Source of the DNA: Chloroflexi bacterium AL-N1 | GTDB taxonomy: Bacteria; Chloroflexota; Chloroflexia; Chloroflexales; Roseiflexaceae | Assembly: GCA_013122435.1 (NCBI GenBank) | Contig: WYDT01000006.1 | Location: 310,001 to 374,000 of the forward strand | Direction: 5' to 3' | DNA: 64,000 nt | In this document: piece by piece, positions 26,315 to 36,200 of the stretch | Position numbering within the stretch: the stretch's first letter is position 1 | Layout of the letters: every line of letters starts with the position of its first letter | Notes under the pieces: model-generated | Database searches by the model: none | Told to the model about the DNA's origin: nothing | What the model saw: only the letters and a program-made list of their open reading frames with translations | Made by a program: the position numbers and the translations under genes

Positions 26315-27535
26315 ATGACTCTTACAGCTAAAGCCGTTCGTCGGCATATTCTTGACGCCCTACGCCCACATGAAGCCATTGCCACACGCTGCCCACACAC
26401 GGATATGTGTGGCGGTTGTGCCTTCCAGGACCGTGATTATGCCGTACAGGTTGCCGCAAAACGAGACATGCTCGAACATATCTGGGCTGATGATCTCTCT
26501 GAGGCTTTGCAACAAGATCTGATAGTGGTTCCCTCACCCAATCCATTTGAGTATCGCACACGCATGGATTACGTAGCCAGCAAGGATCGCTTTGGGCTAC
26601 GACGCCGGGGCAAATTCAACTACATTGTCGAACTCGAAGAATGCCATTTGATTCCACCACAAGCCTTCAAGATTGCCCAAGCGATCTACAAACACGCAAT
26701 GATCCTGGGCTTACCCGACTACAATCTGCGTAGCCACGAAGGGTTTCTTCGCTACATTGTTGTGCGTCGTAGCCCGGACAATGAGCTATTGCTAGCCGCT
26801 GTAACTGCTGGGCGAGACTATGCCACTGAAATGGCGCAACTAGCCGAAGCAGCGCTCACACACGACGCAGTCGTGGGGTTTCACTGGCTCCTCAACGAAG
26901 GTCTGGCCGATACATCTTTTGGTGAGTCCATCCAACACTGGGGTTCTGCTACACTTCCCATGCATGTGATGCATCGCACACTGCATATTGGACCGAACAC
27001 GTTCTTTCAGAATAATGTTCACCTGCTGCAGCCATTACTTGATACCATTTCAGAACTGCTTGAACCCTCGAGTTGTATTGTTGATCTCTATGGTGGTGTT
27101 GGAACCATTGCACTACATATTGCTGAACGTGTCAATCATGTCACCTGTGTTGAGTCGGTTGCCGAGAGTGTACAATTGGCACACACAAATATCTCAGCGA
27201 ATGGGGTAAACAACATGCTAGCGGTAGAGTCAGATGTATATCCTTTCCTGCAAAAACAGTTCACCAGCGATTTCGACCTAGCCATTATGGATCCACCACG
27301 GATAGGGCTTGGCCCAGATGTGTGCGCGGAACTGTTGCGCCTGCGCCCACAGCGCTTAATCTACGTTTCCTGCAACCCACTGACGCTCTTAGAAGATGCA
27401 CGAGCACTCCAAACATCCACAAGCGGAACAGGCCAATACCATCTGACCCTTTTCCGCGGATACGATATGTTTCCACATACGCCACACGTCGAAGCACTGG
27501 CGGTTTTTGATTATGAAGAAATTAACAATCAATGA
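26315..27535 (+). CDS. TrmA/RumA-family RNA (uracil-5-)-methyltransferase
   Basis: 406 residues, SAM-dependent m5U enzyme. No TRAM domain at the N-terminus; it starts directly with the Fe-S cysteine cluster RCPHTDMCGGCAFQ (CxxxxxCGGC). SAM-binding motif IVDLYGGVGTIALHIAE; motif DPPRIGLGPDV; nucleophile Cys in LIYVSCNPLTLLEDA; catalytic Glu region TPHVEALAVFD. This pattern is shared by RlmC/RlmD (23S rRNA) and TrmA-like enzymes; with the Fe-S cluster, 23S rRNA is likelier. ATG start; overlap of function with the upstream LeuD-like gene is not obvious although they may share a transcript. Confidence 0.93.
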   Translation: MTLTAKAVRRHILDALRPHEAIATRCPHTDMCGGCAFQDRDYAVQVAAKRDMLEHIWADDLSEALQQDLIVVPSPNPFEYRTRMDYVASKDRFGLRRRGKFNYIVELEECHLIPPQAFKIAQAIYKHAMILGLPDYNLRSHEGFLRYIVVRRSPDNELLLAAVTAGRDYATEMAQLAEAALTHDAVVGFHWLLNEGLADTSFGESIQHWGSATLPMHVMHRTLHIGPNTFFQNNVHLLQPLLDTISELLEPSSCIVDLYGGVGTIALHIAERVNHVTCVESVAESVQLAHTNISANGVNNMLAVESDVYPFLQKQFTSDFDLAIMDPPRIGLGPDVCAELLRLRPQRLIYVSCNPLTLLEDARALQTSTSGTGQYHLTLFRGYDMFPHTPHVEALAVFDYEEINNQ

Positions 27536-27936
27536 GGAGATTCTCTTCACCAACTAAACAAAAAAAGCCTTTTACACCTTTACAAAGATGAAAACAGAAC
27601 CATTAACAAACATCTTATATGGCTTGACCCCACGCTCTTGGTAGGCTATAATAATTGTTACAATTTAGTGATAAATATAGAGATTGCCCTCTATTCTGTG
27701 CAAAGTAAAGGCGCAGTATTATGAGCAAACAAGCATCAATCGAATATACTGAATGAATGGCGGCACAGGACGACATGATCCTGATGCCGCCTCTGAATTT
27801 TAAGAGGGTATCAAACGGTCGAACGAAGTTCATCAACGAGGGCAAATCAAACTTTGTAATGTTGTAATTGGCCGGTTTGGACATATCAATATTATTTCGT
27901 TTTCGCTCATGTCCACCACCACACAAGGAGGCGCTT
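27536..27936 (+). other. Intergenic region with a long hairpin of unknown role
   Basis: About 400 AT-rich bases between the RNA methyltransferase and the SWIM gene. The only clear structure is the hairpin at 27759-27791. A 36-codon frame starting at 27757 runs through it but has no ribosome site. Confidence 0.5.
27759..27791 (+). promoter_or_regulatory. 12-bp hairpin in the leader of the SWIM-domain gene
   Basis: GGCGGCA-CAGGA pairs with TCCTG-A-TGCCGCC (one bulged A), loop of 8 bases. GC-rich within an AT-rich spacer, and not followed by a T-run. Could be the end of the upstream transcript or a leader element of the SWIM gene 145 bases on. Confidence 0.5.
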
Positions 27937-28500
27937 ATGCACTCGGATCTGATTGGCAAAATTGAAAAAGCACGACAGTATGCGTATGAGCCAGAGCGGA
28001 TCGTCATCGAAGAGTTACACGCTCGTTTCCACGGCAGCAATAATGATCATATTATCACTTTGACGGAAGATCACTGGACATGCGACTGTCGAACCTTTGA
28101 TACATGGGGAACTTGTGCCCACATTATGGCGCTTCAGAAGATTCTCTATCCGATGCTCCCTGTAGCACTTCGTGAAGGAAATAATGGTACAAATCCTGAT
28201 ACACATCCAGCCTACTCCAGCTTAATTGGTAAGATCGAGAAGGCCCGACAATATACATTTGAGCCGGAGCGGATCGTCATCGAAGAGTTACGCGCCCGCT
28301 TCCGTGGTAGCAATAATGATCATATCATCAGGCTGGCCGACGGGAACTGGACATGCGATTGTGAATTTTTCCGTATGTGGCAAACATGTGCCCATGTAAT
28401 GGCCCTTCAGAAATTGTTAGATCCGATGCTCTCGACCGAGGCACAGCAAGCAGGCAACCCGGTCGTGGTTCAAGAAGAGATGGCTAGTGTGCTTAGTTAA
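27937..28500 (+). CDS. Protein made of two tandem SWIM zinc-finger repeats
   Basis: 187 residues from ATG 27937, preceded by AAGGAGG. Two copies of a unit of about 72 residues: SDLIGKIEKARQYAYEPERI ... CDCRTFDTWGTCAHIMALQK and SSLIGKIEKARQYTFEPERI ... CDCEFFRMWQTCAHVMALQK. Each has CxC...CxH, the SWIM zinc site. The two units are nearly identical, and the DNA is too, so the duplication is recent. SWIM domains bind DNA or protein partners, often beside SNF2 ATPases; none is present here. A terminator follows. Confidence 0.88.
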   Translation: MHSDLIGKIEKARQYAYEPERIVIEELHARFHGSNNDHIITLTEDHWTCDCRTFDTWGTCAHIMALQKILYPMLPVALREGNNGTNPDTHPAYSSLIGKIEKARQYTFEPERIVIEELRARFRGSNNDHIIRLADGNWTCDCEFFRMWQTCAHVMALQKLLDPMLSTEAQQAGNPVVVQEEMASVLS

Positions 28501-28522
28501 TACCAATACATATGTAGTTTCG

Positions 28523-28550
28523 CCCCCCTTCTCAATCAGGAGGGGGGTTT
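28523..28550 (+). terminator. Rho-independent terminator of the SWIM gene
   Basis: CCCCCCTTCT and AGGAGGGGGG form a 10-bp stem with a 5-base loop, followed by TTTGCTTTGC. Confidence 0.85.
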
Positions 28551-28586
28551 GCTTTGCCGTGAAAAACATACGGAGAAGAGACAATT

Positions 28587-29306
28587 ATGACTCTTGTGAT
28601 TGCCCATCGTGGTGCTTCTGCCTATGCGCCAGAAAATACCATGCCAGCTTTTGAACTCGCTGTTCAGCAAAACGCTGATATGATTGAACTCGATGTTCAA
28701 CGTAGTGCGGATGGAGTGCTGATTGTCTTTCACGACACCACAACTGAACGCTGGAATCACCGAAAACAACTGGTCAAGAATTATCAGTTTGATGAACTGC
28801 GTATGTTGGATATCAACGGTGCACGAATCCCGACACTGGCAGAGGTGTGTGCCTTCGCGCGTGAACACACTCTCCGGCTCAATATCGAACTCAAAGGAAC
28901 GGGCATGGCTGCTGCTGTCATGCAAATTATCCGTGCCGAAAAGGTTGAAGATTTGGTGCTTATCTCTTCGTTCTGGGCTGAGGCACTTACAGAGTTAGCA
29001 GACATCGCACCACATCTACCACGTGCCTATTTGGTGGGGACACGAACGTATCGACCAGATATACGCATACAGGAAGGCTGGCCGTTTCCAGCGCTCAAAC
29101 GCATACGCGCGACGGCCTGGCATCCTGCGTATGAACTGCCTTTACTACGTTTATTGGTGCCACAGGTACAGCAACGTGGCTACCAAGTGAATGTCTGGAC
29201 GGTCAATGCACCAGCAATGATGCGACGAATGGTTACGTTGGGTGTTGATGGTATCATCACAGACACACCAGATGTCTTACGGAGCATCCTTCGTGAGCAA
29301 CATTGA
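28587..29306 (+). CDS. Glycerophosphodiester phosphodiesterase
   Basis: 239 residues, no signal peptide, so the cytoplasmic UgpQ-like type. Hydrolyses glycerophosphodiesters to glycerol-3-phosphate and an alcohol. IAHRGASAYAPENTMPAFELA has the catalytic HR and the metal-binding E/N; IELDVQRSADGVLIVFHDTT gives ExD and the second catalytic His; LNIELKG carries the later Glu. The end (VNVWTVNAPAMMRRMVTLGVDGIITDTPDVL) is the conserved family C-terminus. GGAG before the ATG. It ends one base from the end of the ROK kinase gene, tail to tail. Confidence 0.95.
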   Translation: MTLVIAHRGASAYAPENTMPAFELAVQQNADMIELDVQRSADGVLIVFHDTTTERWNHRKQLVKNYQFDELRMLDINGARIPTLAEVCAFAREHTLRLNIELKGTGMAAAVMQIIRAEKVEDLVLISSFWAEALTELADIAPHLPRAYLVGTRTYRPDIRIQEGWPFPALKRIRATAWHPAYELPLLRLLVPQVQQRGYQVNVWTVNAPAMMRRMVTLGVDGIITDTPDVLRSILREQH

Positions 29307-29307
29307 A

Positions 29308-30249
29308 CTATGGTGAGACCAGTCCGCGGGTATACAGAAACAATGCTCCTGCACCCACTAAACCAGCGCGATCTCCCAGCGCCGCGAGTTGTATGGGTAT
29401 ATCACGATACACAGGCAACGCACGCTCATTAATGACTTGCTTCGCGCGTACAATCAATTGTGGATTGTGCACAACAACACCGCCACCAAGCAGGACAAGT
29501 TCTGGGCCATACAGGTGCAACATGCTCACAAGCCCCAGGCCAATCAGTTCACCCTCGTGATCGAGCAAACGCAATGCCAGCGTATCACCAGCGGCAGCAG
29601 CCTGCGAAACGTGGGCCGCTGTCACCGTTTCGGGTGTCGCCAGTTCGTGTAACAAACTACGCTGCTCTGCGGTCATCGCTTCGGATGCAGCAACCGCCAG
29701 TGCCGGGCCAGCTGCCACATCCTCCCAATAGTTCAATGTATGTGGATCTATAATGTGGAACCCAACTTCGGTAGCAATGCCACGATGCCCTAGCAAGAGC
29801 CGACCATCACAGATAACACCACCACCTATGCCAGTACTGATGGTAACATAAACCAGGTTGCGGGTACCTTTGCCTGCACCAAAAAGCCATTCACCCAATA
29901 CGGCGGCATTGGTATCCTTACCGAGTTCAATCGGCAAGCCAATACGTTGCTCTAACACATCCCGTAATGGAAGGTGCTGCCAACCAGGAAGATTCGGCAT
30001 CATGTAGATAATGCCTTCAAAAGGGTTCAGCGGACCAGGTGCACCAATACCAACACCTAGTAACTCACCATCTATCGGTAGTGCCGTACGTACTTTTGTA
30101 ACACCTGCCACAATTTTATCAATAATCGCCTCAGGGCCATCATGAGCCTGCGTCTGAGTGCGCTCCTCTGCCACGATAACGCCGGATGCGTCGACCAAGC
30201 CAGCCCGTAATTGTGTCCCACCCAAATCGACGCCAATGATGTAACGCAT
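29308..30249 (-). CDS. ROK-family sugar kinase (glucokinase-like)
   Basis: 313 residues. N-terminal phosphate loop IIGVDLGGTQLRAGLVD; catalytic Asp in LGKDTNAAVLGEWLFGAG; ISTGIGGGVICDG; C-terminal adenosine segment LVLLGGGVVVHN. The usual ROK zinc signature (EIGHxxxxxxGxxCxCGxxGCxE) is lost: the place reads TEVGFHIIDPHTLNYWED with no Cys, so the zinc site is absent. No HTH, hence a kinase not a repressor. Phosphorylates glucose or a related sugar with ATP. AGGAGGAGG precedes the ATG. No sugar operon around it. Confidence 0.92.
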   Translation of the reverse strand: MRYIIGVDLGGTQLRAGLVDASGVIVAEERTQTQAHDGPEAIIDKIVAGVTKVRTALPIDGELLGVGIGAPGPLNPFEGIIYMMPNLPGWQHLPLRDVLEQRIGLPIELGKDTNAAVLGEWLFGAGKGTRNLVYVTISTGIGGGVICDGRLLLGHRGIATEVGFHIIDPHTLNYWEDVAAGPALAVAASEAMTAEQRSLLHELATPETVTAAHVSQAAAAGDTLALRLLDHEGELIGLGLVSMLHLYGPELVLLGGGVVVHNPQLIVRAKQVINERALPVYRDIPIQLAALGDRAGLVGAGALFLYTRGLVSP

Positions 30250-30410
30250 GCTGCCTCCTCCTGATGGATAGTTGTTGTAAGAATGTGAGTTGTATTATAC
30301 ACAAACAATCCTAGGCGTTGCCTTGACGTATACTTACATTTCGCTATACTTGCGTAGTCTCAACACGAGAAACTCTGTGCCGGGCAAGGCCAAGCTGAGG
30401 ACATCCATCA

Positions 30411-31289
30411 ATGACAACCTGCACACGTGTCGCGATTGTTCGTACAACCCCCACAACCATCCATACCGACTACACCCGTCTGCTCGAACTCGTAGGAATA
30501 CAACAAATCATCAATCCCTATGGAAGCACCGTTTTAAACTTGTGTAAACAAAAGCATTTTCCTTTCCCTGGTGCCAATACACCACCGTGGCAGCTTGAGA
30601 GTGTTGCTTCCATCCTCCAGCAATGTGGACATCATCGACTGTTTGCACCAGGTCAACCGACAGAAAAATTCCGTACCCTTCGCGGAGACGACCTTGATGG
30701 GTATCGATCTCTTCTGCGCGCCTACCACATCACCGAACACAACGGTACCTTCTTCAACGGCACCGAATGGTATCATAGTCTCGCGATCCCGATCAACCTG
30801 GTGTGTCTACACCCTCTAACTCTGCGGCCATATGTGCCACTACAACGACGGTTTCCCCCTCGGCGGTCACACGCGACAGATGATCACACTGTTGACTACA
30901 TGCACAAACAACGAGCACAATGTACTCATATACTTACTATTCTTGATGGGAGCAGCATTCACATTGGAGATACTGTTGAAGTAAAAAATATCCTGATAGC
31001 ATCAACTGATCTGGTAGCACCGTATACCGTCGCTGCCATGTTGTGGGGTGTCGAACCGCTGCGCGATGTATCCTACATTCGCATGGCATGCGAGCAAGGA
31101 CTCGGCGTAGGTGACGATCATAATATCGCTCTGGTGGGAGATATCACCGATAAAGCCTACTTCAAACACAGCATTGGTCGGAACACCAACACATCAATAC
31201 GAGAAAACCCATCTATACTCAACAACTACTACCGCTGGACCTCAAGAGAACGTCGGATATTTGAGAGCTGGCTTCATCACACCGAATGA
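30411..31289 (+). CDS. DUF362-family protein, no ferredoxin domain
   Basis: 292 residues. The end matches DUF362: DLVAPYTVAAMLWGVEPLRDVSYIRMACEQGLGVGDDHNIALVGD (compare DAVAxxLMGxDPxxIxHLRLAxExGLGxxDxxxIxVxG), and the start VAIVRTT...DYTRLLELVGI fits too. The conserved IKPNL of most members is degenerate, and there are no 4Cys ferredoxin motifs. Function of the family is unknown; some members lie near metal-cofactor or oxidoreductase genes. GGACATC precedes the ATG. Divergent from the ROK gene. Confidence 0.82.
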   Translation: MTTCTRVAIVRTTPTTIHTDYTRLLELVGIQQIINPYGSTVLNLCKQKHFPFPGANTPPWQLESVASILQQCGHHRLFAPGQPTEKFRTLRGDDLDGYRSLLRAYHITEHNGTFFNGTEWYHSLAIPINLVCLHPLTLRPYVPLQRRFPPRRSHATDDHTVDYMHKQRAQCTHILTILDGSSIHIGDTVEVKNILIASTDLVAPYTVAAMLWGVEPLRDVSYIRMACEQGLGVGDDHNIALVGDITDKAYFKHSIGRNTNTSIRENPSILNNYYRWTSRERRIFESWLHHTE

Positions 31290-31524
31290 GGGAAACTCTT
31301 TCAACATTATCAGAAACATGGGGTGTTGTATCCAGAGTCGCTACAACAACACGACACAGTATCGACCTGACGCCCATGCATACCTGTTACGGACTTAGTA
31401 GAATCTCAGTCTTCAGTCTGTGCTACAACTGATCTCATGGCGGTAGACAGAAACACTACGGGTACGTTACACTGAGCGTCGGCTTCAAATATTAGTCTAG
31501 ATACTATATAGAGAATATTATTTC

Positions 31525-32916
31525 ATGGCAACATCATCATCAGCTGCTCCGGCCACGATGAGCCCTGTTCAGCGCCGTCGCCGCGTGCTGCGGTTAGCGC
31601 TGCCCGCAGTTGCTGAGCAGGTGCTCAACACACTGGTAGGTATTACCGATGTGTTTTTAGTTGGGCATCTGACCGCACTGGCCGTTACTCAATTAGGCTA
31701 TACTAGCGCAACTGCACTTGCTGGAGTCGGTCTGGCTAATCAGATGGTCTGGCTTGTCACCGTTTTTTTTATGGCCACGAGCATCGGAAGTACCGCCCTG
31801 ATTGCGCGAGCTAAAGGGGCTGGTGATATCGCGCAAGCTAATCGTGTCCTGCGTCAATCGCTGATCGTAGGCGTTGTGATGGGGCTAATTGCCACCGCGT
31901 TTGGCACCTTTCTGGCACCATCTGCGATGCGTGCGCTTGGCGCAGAAGAAGCTGTCATCCCCCTTGGCGTCACGTTTCTCAATATTGTAGCCATTGGCTT
32001 TGTCCCGGCGGCACTCCTGTTCATCGGAAATGCGGCCCTGCGCGGGATGGGCGACACACGCACACCACTGTTCGTCATGCTGGGCGTCAATGTGACCAAC
32101 ATTGTGCTATCGGTGCTGCTCGTCAATGGCAGTTTGGGTGCACCAATTTTAGGTGTCGCCGGTGCAGCCATTGGCTCCGCTATTGCCCGTGGTGGTGGTG
32201 GCATCTTTCTGGTTGGGCTACTGATGCGTGGTCGCTCAGGGTTTAGGCTCTCGCTGAACATACGACCAGATTGGGATATTTTACGCCGGATTGTGAAAAT
32301 CGGTGCACCAAGCGGCGGCGAACAACTGGTCTTTCAAGGAGCACTGCTGGTTTTTGTGCGCTTTGTGACCGGAATAAGCACTGTCGCTTATGCTGCCCAT
32401 AATGTCGTGATTCACATTGAGTCGCTCTCATTTCTCCCTGGTATGGGGTATGCGGTAGCAGCTTCAACACTGGTTGGTCAATCCTTAGGAGCAGAAGATC
32501 CTCGAGAGGCGCGGGCGAGCGCTTATGAGGCACTGCTACAGGGAGGTATTATGATGACTGTGCTCGGCATGATCATGATGATCTTTCCGCAACACCTCAT
32601 GAGTCTCTTTGTGGGTGATCCTGCGATAGCAGCAACAGGTACCGTAGCCATGTTTATTGCTGGCATGGTACAGCCTTTCCTCGCTGTCAACTTTATTCTT
32701 TCCGGCGCATTACGTGGGGCTGGTGACACCCGTTGGCCACTCTATACCAAAATCATCAGTGTATGGGGGATACGTCTACCGTTGGTGATGCTATTGCTTT
32801 ACCTCGGTTTTGGTTTGACAGGCGTGTGGATCGCGATGGCGATTGATTTCGCCGTACAGGCAGCCCTGGCCTTCTGGCGCTTCCATTCCGGTAAGTGGCA
32901 ATCGGTGGTGGTGTAG
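31525..32916 (+). CDS. MATE-family multidrug/organic cation efflux transporter
   Basis: 463 residues with twelve predicted membrane helices in two homologous bundles (ALPAVAEQVLNTLVGITDVFLVGHL; IVKIGAPSGGEQLVFQGALLVF). NGALRGMGDTRTP-type loops appear in both halves (ALRGMGDTRTPLFVMLGVNVTNIVLSV and ALRGAGDTRWPLYTKI), the MATE hallmark. Exports drugs or metabolites against Na+ or H+. GC content is above the flanks. No ribosome site is strong; ATG 31525 chosen because the family N-terminus begins shortly after. Confidence 0.95.
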   Translation: MATSSSAAPATMSPVQRRRRVLRLALPAVAEQVLNTLVGITDVFLVGHLTALAVTQLGYTSATALAGVGLANQMVWLVTVFFMATSIGSTALIARAKGAGDIAQANRVLRQSLIVGVVMGLIATAFGTFLAPSAMRALGAEEAVIPLGVTFLNIVAIGFVPAALLFIGNAALRGMGDTRTPLFVMLGVNVTNIVLSVLLVNGSLGAPILGVAGAAIGSAIARGGGGIFLVGLLMRGRSGFRLSLNIRPDWDILRRIVKIGAPSGGEQLVFQGALLVFVRFVTGISTVAYAAHNVVIHIESLSFLPGMGYAVAASTLVGQSLGAEDPREARASAYEALLQGGIMMTVLGMIMMIFPQHLMSLFVGDPAIAATGTVAMFIAGMVQPFLAVNFILSGALRGAGDTRWPLYTKIISVWGIRLPLVMLLLYLGFGLTGVWIAMAIDFAVQAALAFWRFHSGKWQSVVV

Positions 32917-33237
32917 AACCCAGAGCATTTGCTGGCACGTTTGAGAGCTAGAGATGGCTATAATGCTCTTCAGCATAGAAAACAACCTTTTGTAGTATCT
33001 ATGGTACAATCCTACGAACAACACATTATTATATTCCTTACTCTTTTGTTTCATACAATCAATACAAATGCCCGCATTTTTCCACGGAGAAAACACCAGC
33101 TATGTAGAAGTCAGGTAGTACTACAGGAGCAACAGCACCTCTTGTACTGTCCTTCGGTGTCGGTAGTAAGTACGCTCAGGAAATTAGTGGAAGTCGGTCA
33201 AAATTCAACTACACATTATAGTTAAATGGGAGGCACG
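32917..33237 (+). other. Intergenic region, nothing recognised
   Basis: 321 AT-rich bases between MATE and the large secreted gene. No gene, tRNA or clear terminator seen. It likely holds the promoter of the secreted protein. Confidence 0.45.
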
Positions 33238-36200
33238 ATGAAGAGGCAGCACTATCAATTGACCATCCTCCTCTTGTTCATCATTGTAAGTATTGACGTC
33301 AGCTCGGATAGGGCGGTAACGGTAAGTGCCCAAAGTGGGGATCATTACACTACTCCTGATAATCAAACAATTCCTGATGTCGAAGGCGCTTTTCACCAAT
33401 TTGCTTACACTAACAACGATCGCAAAGCTGATCGACACGTGGCAGATTTGAATGGCTTTTTAAACGATGCATATCGACTTCCTACTTCTGGGACGTATAA
33501 CAAAGAACATCTACAAGGAATTCAGCGCATCAACGAACGTTTTCTTATTATTTCAGGGGCTAAAAAAGGTCTCACGAATACAGAAAACCGGAATAAAAAT
33601 ATCGCTCCTTTGTTCATTGTAGAAGAGCAAGTTCCTTTTGATTATAAAGTCATCAAAGGACTGTACCCGGCCTCTCCGACCGGACATAATCCTGCCCATC
33701 CTGACAACGATACATTCTGGCATGCAGGTGGGATGTCTCTTGCGGGACATTATCTAGCGGTACCTTTAGAGAGCGATGATGCATCGAAGATTGTGTTTTA
33801 TGATGTCTCTAGTATTGATGACTTATCAGAAGATCCCACCCGATCCGTTCCTGCTAAAGTGGGAGAAATCCTCAGGGAACCAGTCAATGATAGGTCGAAT
33901 AAAGCAGGTATTGCCCTTTTGACCCAATTGCCCAACAGACATTATCTGCTTGGGGTATGGAGTGACTTTGATGATCTACCGGCACGTTTAGATCTCTATT
34001 TATCGATGGTACCAGATCAGCTTCGTTTCTATGCCGATCCTGTCCGTATATGCTCCAAAAAGAACAAAGATGATGACAGTCGCTGCACTAATCCAGATGC
34101 CTCCCAAATAAATCTTACCACACGCATCGGTTATATTATTCCTCCTACAACATTCAGTAAATATCAATCTATGACTTTTATATGGAATGAGGCAGGCAAG
34201 CTTTATCTTCTTGCTACATATTATTCAGACCCAGCATATTTGGAAGGCGATGATCATGCTGAACTATACCAAGTTATGGATGGAGATGATAAAACACCTG
34301 AGTTCGCAAACGGTCTAATAAACTTTACGTTATCAGAGAACCCCATACAAGAGCACCATTTGTCTTGTGAAGGTGATTACTGCAACTTTGCTGCTGGAAC
34401 AGGTATTTATATACACAATGGCGAAATGTCACTGTATGCCGTTCCCCACCATCTACGTGATAATGGTGCTAAGGATTACCTAGCATTTTCTGAATTTCGA
34501 CCAGCCGTTTCTCGTGCAACTAACTGTCAGGTTGAAACTGTTACCTACCCATTATCCACATCAACGGCCACGATCCCTCATTTTAATCCAACCGATGGTA
34601 GTACCTGTCAAGAACTTGATACTATTGCAATTGTGGTAATGGCCTCCTACCGAGCTACTACAAGCCACAGTGATCAGCGATTAGAAGAAGTTTCTTTTGC
34701 TGGGCAGTCTATGCAACAAGGTTGTCGCGCAAACAATCGAGAATATGCAACGGAAATCTGGTACACTTCGGCTAACCGATATTTTGGTGACATCACAGCA
34801 AACTGGGCCATACATGGTACACCACAATCAGTGGCAGATGTGGTTTTTACTGCGATAGCAGTAGAAAACATTGCGATGGATACCACAGATGGATTACCTT
34901 TGTTGAGTGATTTGCAGTGTAACGATGGATGGGGAGAACGACCAGAAGTAGAAATTGAGATCGCTGATGGACACCATAGAGTTCTGGGTGTTGCAACCAC
35001 CTACACCGATCGTCTTAATGGCGATAATCGTACAAATACGCTTACCTATCAATATGGACCCACTCTGGAAGTTATCAACACCCGCACCTATAATACGCTT
35101 GCTCATGCTGTCTCATTAACTGAAGCAGTTCCCAACGAGCTGACTTTACAATGGGATGGATTGACCAGTTGGCCCTGGTCTGCTGCGGCGATTGTGTTGG
35201 AATCCAGCGAGTGTGTCTATGGACCTTATGCGTTCCCCGGCACAATCAACCTTGAAAATTATCGTTGTGGTGGCCCAGGAATTGCTTTTCAAGAGCTTTC
35301 TCCTGATTCTGGCACAACATATATTGATCGTATTGATAAAATCGGAGAGCGTGGCCCCGATATAATAGATAACTCAAGCGGACTCATGTTAGAGGCAAAA
35401 GAGGGTGAATGGGTTGAGTATAATGTCTTCGTGGAACAACCAGGGCAGTACGATATAGTTATAGGCGTCTATCCTGTCTCTTCCTGGACAACATTCCATT
35501 TAGAACTGAATGATGAAGACGGCATCAATTACACCTCAACAGAACCGATAGATATTCCCCCGACAGCAACTTGGTCGCAGATACGTGTTTCCAATATCTA
35601 TTTAGAGTCAGGTAGTCAAAGATTAAGATTAGTCAATGATGCAGGAACAATACGCTTTGATCGTCTATACACTTACCTCAGCGACAGTCAGATATGCAAT
35701 TATACTAACCTTACCCCTTTGAGGGAGGAAGTTCCTTTTGTTGGGGAGCCCGGACGTATGGAGATGGAGAATTTTGCCTGTGGCGCGGCTGGTAGAGCAT
35801 TCAATGAATTGAGTGATATTACAGGATACGGGAGCGGAATATATCGCCCTGATGTTGGTACATGGGGACCTGATATTAGTCGTAATTTATCCCATGCAGG
35901 ATATCATCTCACCAGTACAAGAAACGGTGAATTTGTCACCTACAACCTCAGAGTAAATCAATCAGGTACATATCAATTAAAGACATATCTATCATCAGCG
36001 GTTACAGACAGCCAGTTCAGTATTTCGATTATCGATCAGACTACCAGTATCAGCGCATATACCAGTGGTCCTCTTACTGCACCCAACACCGGGAGTTCGG
36101 ATAATTGGATATTCTACTCGCTCCCAGAAACAATAACCCTTCCTGTAGGTGTATATACCTTAAGACTGGATATTCTCGCTTCAGGCGCACATTTTGACTT

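Noticed and set aside
27757..27867. 36-codon plus-strand frame through the hairpin before the SWIM gene
   Set aside because: No ribosome site, and the coding signal is explained by the hairpin sequence.
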